A stretch of DNA of 64,000 nt, from contig NC_087384.1 of NCBI RefSeq assembly GCF_963675165.1, positions 4,581,182 to 4,645,181 of the forward strand, read 5' to 3'. This document shows positions 56,150 through 64,000 of this stretch, piece after piece. How positions within the stretch are numbered: the first letter of the stretch is position 1; each line of letters opens with the position of its first letter. A program made the position numbers and the translations under genes. The DNA is from Halichondria panicea. Taxonomy: Eukaryota; Porifera; Demospongiae; Suberitida; Halichondriidae. Under the pieces are notes generated by a model that saw nothing but the letters and a program-made list of their open reading frames with translations, did no database searches and had not been told where the DNA came from.

Positions 56150-56720
56150 ATAGCTTAGAAGGTAACCATTGCCAAGTGCATGGTTGGTGGTAACAACGTT
56201 GCATATTCGCTTCTAACTTGATACTGTGATAGTTGACTTTTTGTGTTGTATGCCATGCAGGGCATGCAGTGGCGTAGGAAGCACGGGTGCTCAGGGTGCT
56301 GGAGCACCCCCTTATCTCAAGCTACCTTACCTACTTGCTCCATGAAGTTCAGAACAGCTAGCTAGCTTGATACAGCAGCTAGCTAGCTAGTATATAGTAG
56401 TCGAGCTAGTAGCTTAATACTGAGCTAGCTATACTAGCATAGTTACGTACACAGTACAAAGGTCAGCTAGAATTTATCCAGGTAAACTTATGTAGAATTA
56501 ATTATTTTGGCAAATTTTGATACTGTACCAAATTTGCTCAGAATTAATCTCCGGGAATGTAGAGTGCCCAAATTTTTCAGGGGCAAGCCCCCGGACCCCC
56601 AGATATGTCATCGGCCTCTGGCCACCTCAGCACCCCCTTACAGAAACATCTTCCTACTCCTCTGGCATGCATGCAGGCTCCAAAATGCTCTGTGTTTTGC
56701 ATTGTTGTAAGTTATATATC
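56150..56720 (-). pseudogene. Family relic: tail joined to ectodomain scrap, split by a MITE
   Basis: The last coding words (ggttggtggtaacaacg, catattcgctt, about 56180-56215) are joined directly to ectodomain-coding words (gatagttgactttttgtgtt, 56228-56250), so the whole middle is deleted. The next ectodomain words (caggctccaaaatgctctgt) reappear at 56673 after a MITE of about 400 bp. Confidence 0.75.
56268..56665. mobile_element. MITE with agtggcgtaggaag ends
   Basis: Left end agtggcgtaggaagcacggg, right end cttcctactcctctgg, with a further inverted match in the cagcacccccttac words. It interrupts the family relic, and gcatgcag occurs at both edges, possibly the target duplication. No coding frame. 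Confidence 0.7.
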
Positions 56721-56733
56721 TATCATATAATGA

Positions 56734-57562
56734 TGGCCCTGAGGTATACACCTGCTCCATTTTGCGTTTGCGGTTCATTTTGCAGTTCAACTGCGCTTCT
56801 GCAGTTCGCTTCTGCAGTTGACTTTTGCAGTTGCTCAATCTCACAATAATCACATGACATCAACATGTGCTTTAATAAGAAACAGGCAAGAATAATTATG
56901 CTGGCTATAGTTAGCTAGCTGTGTCTAATTCTAATATCTCTGCTGCATGTGTCTGTCTGTGTTTTATCATGGCACATTTGCAACAACTCAACGGTATACG
57001 GGTAATAGGACTGATATATATGCAGACATTGAATACCCCATTTCAAACTATCTGTTGATGAAATATTTTTACTCGTGGAGACCTTACAAATAATCGTTCA
57101 AACACAGACAGACACAGCAGAGATATTAGACACAGCTAGCTAGCCAGCATAATCATTGGCTTGCCTGTTTCTTATTAAGAAATATATGTTGTTGCAACAC
57201 TGATCTATATAATTACGATAACATGTTATACAGGCTTGCTATCAGCATTTCTAGGTACTGCTGTACAATATTTCTATGTCCTTAATGCTGTAAATCATAT
57301 GAAATTGTGATCATTGTGATTCAGCAACTGCAAAAGTCAACTGCCAACTGCAAAAGCCAACTGCAAAAGTCAACTGCCAACTGCAAAAGCCAACTGCAAA
57401 AGTCAACTGCGAACTGCATTAGCCAACTGCAAAAGTCAACTGCGAACTGCATTAGCCAACTGCAAAAGCCAACTGCAGAAGCGTAGTTGAACTGCAGAAG
57501 CGCAGGTGAACTGCGAAATGAACCGCAAATGCAAAATGGAATAGGTGTATACCTCAGGGCCA
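56734..57562. mobile_element. Long imperfect palindrome of 830 bp with minisatellite arm
   Basis: tggccctgaggtatacacc at 56734 is inverted at 57544-57562, and cttgcctgtttcttatt and agctagctgtgtctaa words are likewise inverted (56870-56960 against 57105-57180). The right arm carries an expanded caactgcaaaagc minisatellite (57326-57490); the left arm has only a few units. Confidence 0.85.
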
Positions 57563-57689
57563 CCGTACTTCTTAGTACTTGGTTGTTATATTAAATATTC
57601 TGCTAATGGTAGTTCTGTATAATGGCAGGCCCCTTGTTTGTGTGGTTTTGTGCTAATCAGAATTAGGCTCTAAACCACAGTTTACACAA

Positions 57690-58100
57690 CTACTATAAGT
57701 GTTTGTGATGTCACCCTGAGAGAAGTATGCATGGAGTGGGTTGTGCGTGGGTGTCCGATACTACTATTCATGCACTCCTGCTACCGTATAGAGGGTAATT
57801 TTCGTGGGGCAAAATATTCGTGATTTTTGTGATTGAAGGTCTGCAATCAATATTTTACCCACGAAAGAAGCGACCTTGCCTACCTTTACCTGCATGCAGT
57901 GCAAGCAGCAACTACGAAAATAATATCCACGAAATGACTAAATACTGCTCAACCACAAATATTTTGTCCCCCGAAAATTATCCGCTATACGGTATATTTT
58001 AGGAATAGTAGCCTGAGAAACTACAAATGCATGGTATACATGTATCCTTCAGTTAAATTTTACAATTCTGCATGTATATATACCGTGAAGCTATGTATAC
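57690..58100. repeat. Segmental repeat containing a MITE, first copy
   Basis: tttgtgatgtcaccctgag through the TACCGTATAG element (57782-57994) to ccgtgaagctatgtata recurs as a block at 61985-62395. The MITE body has diverged between the two. Confidence 0.85.
57782..57994. mobile_element. MITE-like element, TACCGTATAG family
   Basis: taccgtatagagggtaattt to aattatccgctatacggta, with paired internal arms. 213 bp, non-coding. Confidence 0.85.
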
Positions 58101-59168
58101 TAGCCTCGATCCCAGGCCGAGTTTTCGCTTTTATAACGGTTAGGCGAACAACTAGGCCTGGTACTAGTTGTCTGCGCATGCGTCAAATTTTCATTGTATT
58201 TGTGGTCGGCAAAAATATTTAATAAATCAATAATCGAAATTTGTACACAGAAAATACACAGAGTGAGTACACACAAAATATGCACATAGGGAGCTGCTTC
58301 ACAAGGGCCTGGGGAGTTGCCAGTTGTGCTGCAGCACGATTACAGTGACCCAGGGCAACTTCAAGATGATTGAATGTCTTCAAATTATGTTTCAACGATT
58401 TAGCAGGCTGCTGGACTTCTCTGATTCTAGGCCCCAACTCGTAACTCAGTTATAAACTTTGCTTGAGAAAACGTAGATTCTCTTGATGCCTCTGAGCTAC
58501 CCAGCAACGCTCGAACGAGCAGGTCATACTCCAGTCCTGTAAGTATAGGACAATATTAAAGAAACCAAACACGGTTAAACCCTTACCTTAAACTGTCCAG
58601 TCTCGTCCATTAGTATAGCCAAGAGGAGCACTGTTGGGATAGCTGGATATTAGCCATTGCTCCTGTACAGAGAAGTAGACATTCTAAATACGTGTAGATC
58701 AATATTAAATTTCTCGTATTTTAAACAGGTTATAGTGTCATTGTCGACAAGCTGATGATGGCAGCACCAAGTTCTCTAGCTCACACTCTTCACTTGATCC
58801 ACCATATTAATGATGAAACTATAGTCTACCTAGATCTTGCCAAACATGATGATAGCACAGGGCCCACACAAAAATGTCTGACCTTAACAAGCTTTATACC
58901 TCTTCCCTTGTTGTTCAGTCTTCAGAATAATGTTTTCTAAGCTTCAGAGAAGAGAGAAGCTTCAGCTAAGAGCCATTCCAATAATGATAAAACGGGAACT
59001 GACTTCTAGTACACGATAGTACACGAATATAAATGTCACAAAAGTGAACGAGAATATCCATTAGTCAGAATCTGACTAACGATTGACGCATGCGCAGACA
59101 ACTAGTACCAGGCCTAGTTGTTCGCCTAACCGTTATAAAAGCGAAAACTCGGCCTGGGATCGAGGCTA
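58101..59168. mobile_element. 1.07-kb element with 85-bp terminal inverted repeats
   Basis: Left end tagcctcgatcccaggccga at 58101-58185, near-perfect inverse at 59084-59168. The block-copy partner at 62395 lacks it exactly at this point, so it is an insertion. Inside, the minus strand carries exon-like coding (58260-58440, GPRIREVQQPAKSLKHN..; and 58455-58540, EYDLLVRALLGSSEASR) of no recognised family, perhaps a captured host exon. Confidence 0.85.
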
Positions 59169-59301
59169 GTACGTATACATAAGGTATATTAATTTATGTC
59201 CAATGGCATGCATGCATGCAGTATATGTTCATACATGTTGTTGATATTCTTATCTACATTTGCTAGTAGCTAGTGTATTCTGCTAACAGCAGTTAATGTA
59301 A

Positions 59302-60945
59302 TCAAGTGGTTGGTGGTAACAACGGTGCGTATTCGCTTGGGTCACTGATACGATGTGGAAGGGCTTCGTTATCTGTAGATGATCCTGTCTGGTGTGTAAC
59401 TCGTCTTCGGCAGCAGCAGCTGAAACCACACCGGCTTGTGAAGGCAGATATCATCCACGAAATGAACAATATTATGTACATACCTATAACGATAATCACC
59501 ATAAAAATCCATCCAATATTCTTTAATACCACGCGGTAATTGTACCAAGATGACCCAATCGCCAATACTAGGAAAAGAAAAGAATCGAAATAGTTGTAAC
59601 GGTCCTTCTTGTATGGTCGTAGGCCAAGGATAATAGCAGGTGTAATAATGAATATCATTTGATACACAACATGTTGGTACGCCTGAGCACTAAAGGCTAT
59701 GAATATTATTCTCAGCAGTAGGTAGACGCCAGCAAACCATCGATAGTCCCTAGTACCAGGTGTTGTGCCGTTCTTGAAATAGCCCTGTGTGATGTTTGCT
59801 AGCTCGTGAATTAGAACACATTCGATTTTGCAGGAAAAGAGACATCTCTGAAAGAAACAATTCTGGTAAAATAGCAGAAACACTGCCGGTAGAAGTACCA
59901 TGGTAACAGTGAGGATTGATGCTAGTATAGCAAGTGGAATGTATGTGCCCATATTGAAATCAGCTGCGAAGAAGAGAGTGTACGTTACATTTCCGTATTT
60001 GTCATATAAAGGTATTGGCTTTAAAAGGCTAATTGAAATTGAACAAAACTTGGTGTAGGATAGTAAGAAGAAGGTTGCAAATGCATTCACTACAGGACCT
60101 TTTAGTTCCCAGCGTCTTCGAAACCTTGCTAAGCACTTATGAAATGGCCTCCAGCAAATCACAATTATCTTGCATCCTCTGTCGTGGAGTGAAATGAGCA
60201 AATAGACAGCCAAAGTGAAAGCGATTGGATAAAGAGCTTCTAGGTACTCCAATGCTACGACTGTAAGTGTGCTCATGTGCTCACTGATGCAAAATGAAGG
60301 AATTAGAAACATGAAGAAGTCCAAATTAAATAGCCCCACAAAATCAGCGGAAAACTTATAAAAGGAATAAGAGTAGGTATATCCGCTTATATCAAATGGG
60401 AAATTACTGCAAATTGTCACGTTTAGCACCTGAGCCATCAAAACAAAGCTATTCAGAACTGGAGAGGCAAAATTTATCCGGAACACAATAACAATCACAC
60501 AGATCAAAGTCAATGGTACTGTAAGCCTGACAAAGAAGAGTAACCATCCTAAAGGTTGTGGCATGCATTCCTTACACTCTTTATAGTAAGAGAAGACGGC
60601 CGGTCCCAGTCCTGGTTGGCAGTGACTACAGAGCAGCCCTGTGCGATTGAGAGGACCACACATCTCCTCATCTAGCTTTGATACATCAGAGGGTACGTCC
60701 ATGAATTTTGATAGTCGACTTTTCGTGTTGTATGGGCAGGCTCCAAAATGCTCTGTGTCATTGTTGTAAGTTAAGCAGAAACCGTCTACTATTTTTGTCA
60801 CATTTGAGCACTGCAATATAGTATCGATCTGTTGTCCGCACTCACACTTGTTTGTTTGGCGTATAAACCATGTAGGGCATACTTGACTGGACACTAGAAC
60901 TACCTGTAGTACAATCAAAATCACTCCAAGTATTGTCATCTTCAA
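59302..60945 (-). CDS. Family copy J: intact multi-pass membrane receptor-like protein (547 aa)
   Basis: Uninterrupted single exon from the ATG at 60945 (MKMTILGVILIVLQVVLVSS) to the stop at 59302. Signal peptide to about residue 21, a Cys-rich ectodomain with CGPLNRTGLLCSHCQPG, then about nine or ten membrane segments. Copy-specific stretches are NVTICSNFPFDISGYTYS after TM2 and a shorter ectodomain loop (four residues fewer before IVDGFC). FLLSYTKF replaces FLLSYSRF and TRDYRWF replaces TRDCRWF, an altered otherwise constant Cys. The tail ends EYAPLLPPTT. Nearest relative is copy A. Function unknown; family reasoning as for copy B. Confidence 0.88.
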   Translation of the reverse strand: MKMTILGVILIVLQVVLVSSQVCPTWFIRQTNKCECGQQIDTILQCSNVTKIVDGFCLTYNNDTEHFGACPYNTKSRLSKFMDVPSDVSKLDEEMCGPLNRTGLLCSHCQPGLGPAVFSYYKECKECMPQPLGWLLFFVRLTVPLTLICVIVIVFRINFASPVLNSFVLMAQVLNVTICSNFPFDISGYTYSYSFYKFSADFVGLFNLDFFMFLIPSFCISEHMSTLTVVALEYLEALYPIAFTLAVYLLISLHDRGCKIIVICWRPFHKCLARFRRRWELKGPVVNAFATFFLLSYTKFCSISISLLKPIPLYDKYGNVTYTLFFAADFNMGTYIPLAILASILTVTMVLLPAVFLLFYQNCFFQRCLFSCKIECVLIHELANITQGYFKNGTTPGTRDYRWFAGVYLLLRIIFIAFSAQAYQHVVYQMIFIITPAIILGLRPYKKDRYNYFDSFLFLVLAIGSSWYNYRVVLKNIGWIFMVIIVIGMYIILFISWMISAFTSRCGFSCCCRRRVTHQTGSSTDNEALPHRISDPSEYAPLLPPTT

Positions 60946-61984
60946 AGCTTAACTAAGATTCTGTTTTTCTCTTTTGATTTCTATGTGTTTTTTAAAGCAA
61001 CTACATGCAGCTGCTTGCTAAAGCATGCAAACACTAAAAGTGTCATTGATGCAAAAGCACTGATTATATTGATTCAAACAGCTTCTGAACTAACAGTTCT
61101 GTTTATGATATGCTAATTTTATGCAAATGTTTTTGAATTCTTGCGATTAATTTTCATTATTTTCATTTAACATAACACTCAAAATTGTTGTTACAGTAAC
61201 AAATGTAGTTATTCAGAATAATTTCCCAAGTTTAGAAACAGCAGAGTTTCACTGAAACATTGCATTAATAATGAAACTGACTAACTATGACATGAGACTC
61301 TGGTAAATTAAGTTTAGCACATTGTGCTTCAGACATTCAATAGTTGTTTTTCTAAGGTGCTTGGTGCATGGTAATTAGTGTAAAACCAAACAAGATGACA
61401 GACATTTTGGGAATCTGGTCGGTCCAGTTGACCACCTTTCTCTTATTTTTTTCGTCTTGCACTTTCCAATGCTTCCATGATGAGGTGTAAGTGCCTTCCA
61501 TCCACACCACATCTATTGTATAGTGTCAAATACTTGTGTGCAGAGACCAATAACAGGTTCCCGTGCATAATTTTCGTAATGCACTGCCACCAATTTTCAG
61601 AGTTGTTATGTCAGCGAGAGTTGAATTGCAGGCCTGTCGAGGTCCAGTGTAAACCTGTGACAAGCAATTTAGCAAACGTTGAAAATACTAAATCACTGCA
61701 TGATCCAACGCACAACAATATGCATCATACATAATACTGTACACATTTGCATAGTGAGATAATTGTACAAAATTAATGTGTACAGTGTGATGATTGTACA
61801 AATTTGTACAGTGTGATGATTGTATACAGTTATTTTTACGTAATGTAATGTAATGTAATGTTAATGTTACTGTAACAACAATTTTGAGTGTTATATTCAA
61901 TGAAAATAATGAAATCGCAAGAATTCAAAAACATAAAATTAACATAATCATAAACGGAACTGTTAGTTCAGAAGCTGTTCCTGG
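60946..61984. other. Upstream of copy J, no gene seen
   Basis: The first 120 bp match the upstream region of copy A. An inverted pair (gcgattaattttcattatttt near 61144 against aaaataatgaaatcgcaaga near 61904, with aacataacactcaaaattgt against its inverse) spans about 61100-61970, suggesting another foldback of about 870 bp with no coding content. Confidence 0.6.
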
Positions 61985-62395
61985 CTCTTACTGTTTGTGA
62001 TGTCACCCTGAGAGAAAGTATGGAGTGGAATGTGCGTGGGTGTCCAATACTACTTACTATTCATGCACTCCTGCTACCGTATAGAGGGTAATTTTCGTGG
62101 GGCAAAATATTCGTGATTTTCGTGATTGAAGGTCTCGGCAACGAATATTTTATCCACGAACGAAGCGACCTTGCCTACCTTTACCTGCAGTGCAAGCAGC
62201 AACCACGAAAATTATATCCATGAAATGACTAAATACTGCTCAACCACGAATATTTTGTCCCCCGAAAATTACCCGCTATACGGTATATTTTAGGAATAGT
62301 AGCCTGAGAAACTACAAATGCATGGTATACTTGTATCCTTCATATAGTTTAGTTAAATTTTACAATTCTGCATGTATACCGTGAAGCTATGTATA
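61985..62395. repeat. Segmental repeat containing a MITE, second copy
   Basis: Partner of 57690-58100, including the TACCGTATAG element at 62075-62285. It continues past ctatgtata into different DNA exactly where the first copy meets the 58101 element. Confidence 0.85.
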
Positions 62396-62419
62396 GGCTT
62401 GGGCGCATGCAGTAAGTGT

Positions 62420-63385
62420 GTATCCCTTTCCTTGCCATTTGTGAAATCTGGAACAGGAGCGTCTTTAGGTCGATCAATTAGTGTGGATCCGGCCTCACCA
62501 TGCCTCCATGTCATTCTATTAGTCTAGATCCGGCTAGCAATTCTAGCTGGGACTCCCAGTTCTAGCTCCTTTTGTTTAGCGTGTCAGAGACTGGGAGAAG
62601 ATGATTGGCACTCCCTGGCTCCTTTGGATGTACAGCTGTCCAGATCCCTAGAACATACCCTCCATTCTGACGAGTTATCAGTGCATAGGGTGCTTACTAG
62701 ATTCTTGCCAGCCAGTACAGTTCAAGCTACACACAGCACCGCTCAACTATTCTCTACCCCATTATCTAGCTAAATCTGGTCCAACTAGACAGCAGACACA
62801 GCTAGTTAATTCAGTAAAGCCAGGGGTAGCCCTACTTCTACGGTTGTTCAGTACCCACGGTAACAATTCCTCTGGGCTGGGCTAACTAGTTGAGCCACTC
62901 CTCCCAATTCTCAAGGCTAGGTACATGTCTCTGTCTAGCTGCTTCTTCAGCTTCTTGCTCAGTTTTGTGGCTTAGAGAAAGGCCAGCTACTCAGGGGGAA
63001 GAGTCCAGATGAAAGTCTGGCAGCCAGGTGACGTCCAAACGGTCAGTTATTCTTTCCACCAACTTTTTAATCTAGTCTAGTCCTGCTTGCACTGCTACTA
63101 CTACTACTACTGCTACTCTTCCTACTACTACTGCTGCTACTCTTCCTAGCTAGTCAAAGGTGTCTTTTTTTTTTTTTTTTTTTTATAACTACATATGCAC
63201 AAAGAGACATCAAAGCTTACATCATATCAAAGGACACAGATTTTTAGCCTACTTGACTGATAAGGCCGTTACCTAGACTACAGTTTGTTTGTCAGGGAGG
63301 AGCTCACATACAACTTCATCTAATTCATCATAACGATTCCTTACCCATTGTTGTAATTTCTACAACAGATTGCCAAGGAAAGAGG
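62420..63385. repeat. 1-kb repeat, right member of inverted pair
   Basis: Reverse-complement of 47690-48655, including a T run of about 20 at 63163-63184 in place of the A-rich tract and the same triplet runs. The pair encloses 13.8 kb with copies H, I and J. Confidence 0.9.
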
Positions 63386-63530
63386 TATAGGCCACGTACT
63401 TCAACTACCAAACCCCTTAGTCTGGGGGCCAGACCTAATAATTCGGGGGGGGGGGGGGCAAAATCAAGAGAGGTCTGCAGCATTTCTGTGTGCTCTAGCG
63501 GAATGTGCCCAGAGCCAATGAAATGCATAT

Positions 63531-63720
63531 CCTATGTCATGTGATTTTTAATCCAATGAAATGCGAGTATTGCCTTTGTGGAATTTGTCCTATGTCATGT
63601 GATTTTTAATCCAATGAAATGCGAGTATTGCCTTTGTGGAATTTGTCCTATGTCATGTGATTTTTAATCCAATGAAATGCGAGTATTGCCTTTGTGGAAT
63701 TTGGATTACAGCCAATGGAA
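63531..63720. repeat. 58-bp tandem repeat, three copies
   Basis: Units starting cctatgtcatgtgattttta begin at 63531 and 63589; a further start lies at 63647, and decayed continuation (gccaatgaaatgagagtatt) reaches 63750. Confidence 0.9.
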
Positions 63721-63828
63721 TTTAGATACAGCCAATGAAATGAGAGTATTGCTACATCTACTCCTTCTTTATAACCTCCAATATCACAGTCTCCTCCCTA
63801 TTGACATTCCAAGAGCACACGGAAGTGT

Positions 63829-63885
63829 AGCCTCGATTCCAGGCCGATTAAAATACGTATTTTAATCGGCCTTGAATCGAGGCTA
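63829..63885. mobile_element. Minimal tagcctcg hairpin
   Basis: tagcctcgattccaggccga .. attaaaatacgtattttaat .. cggccttgaatcgaggcta: 57 bp, nearly perfect palindrome, the shortest member of the family. Confidence 0.85.
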
Positions 63886-64000
63886 ACGGAAGTGCTGCAA
63901 GAGTCTCCAGACCTCTTTCTCTCTTCCCCCTCCCCCCTCTGAGAAAGAGGTCTGGCCCCCAGACTACCAAACCCCTATCCTCAGTTATATATGTCAAAGG

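Noticed and set aside
57321-57563. Minus-strand frame with repeated AVDFCSW units, seemingly a hydrophobic repeat protein
   Set aside because: It is the translation of the caactgcaaaagc minisatellite inside the 56734-57562 palindrome.

Overview
This is eukaryotic (metazoan) DNA: coding runs are separated by GT-AG introns, and there is dense low-complexity and inverted-repeat DNA with no bacterial operon layout. The best-supported genes are a spliced HEATR6-type HEAT-repeat gene, a RING/TRAF-zinc-finger/MATH protein and a tandem family of multi-pass membrane proteins of a type I know mainly from sponges and other early-branching animals. A demosponge or similar marine invertebrate is my inference; I cannot name the species.

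Layout. (1) About eleven copies or relics of one intronless membrane-receptor-like gene lie across the window, all on the minus strand: A (1-1554, one frameshift, cut by the window edge), B (4920-6578, intact), C (16064-17726, one 4-bp frameshift), D (20847-22915, decayed), E (23209-24876, intact), F (28405-29353, truncated), G (38449-39385, 5'-truncated), H (48655-49367, broken), I (51875-52240, relic), a deleted relic near 56150-56720, and J (59302-60945, intact). The protein has a signal peptide, an 11-cysteine N-glycosylated ectodomain, about nine or ten membrane segments and a conserved cytoplasmic tail ending in a sorting-like motif. (2) HEATR6 runs on the plus strand from 9997 to at least 27714 in nine exons with consistent phases. 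Copies C, D and E lie antisense inside its 12.3-kb intron 7. Degenerate copies of HEATR6 exons 6, 7 and 8 lie elsewhere beside other family members, so the array seems to have grown by duplicating pieces of this intron with its flanking exons. The C-terminal half of HEATR6 is not visible. (3) At 29757-35971 lies a 6.2-kb transposon-like element on the plus strand. Its long reading frame is broken by stops and frameshifts. It encodes N-terminal Cys/His clusters, an RNase-H-like-looking stretch, a FEN/XPG-like nuclease stretch and a tesmin/TSO1-type CXC domain, and it is flanked by two pairs of short inverted repeats at nearly symmetric distances. (4) 39592-40696 holds parts of an unrecognised spliced minus-strand gene. 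(5) 42617-43900 is the intact TRAF-like gene. (6) 45837-46140 is a broken RecQ-like helicase fragment. (7) The rest (1.6-4.9, 6.6-10, 17.7-20.8, 43.9-48.6 and 49.4-59.3 kb, and 61-64 kb) is mostly repeats: several MITE-like families, nested long inverted repeats, minisatellites, a 1-kb inverted pair at 47.69-48.66 and 62.42-63.39 kb, and a B/H upstream segmental duplication.

The genes do not form a pathway. The picture is a birth-and-death tandem receptor-like family embedded in and around a conserved host gene, in a region heavily modified by transposable elements. The most unusual item is the nuclease/CXC element at 29.8-36.0 kb.
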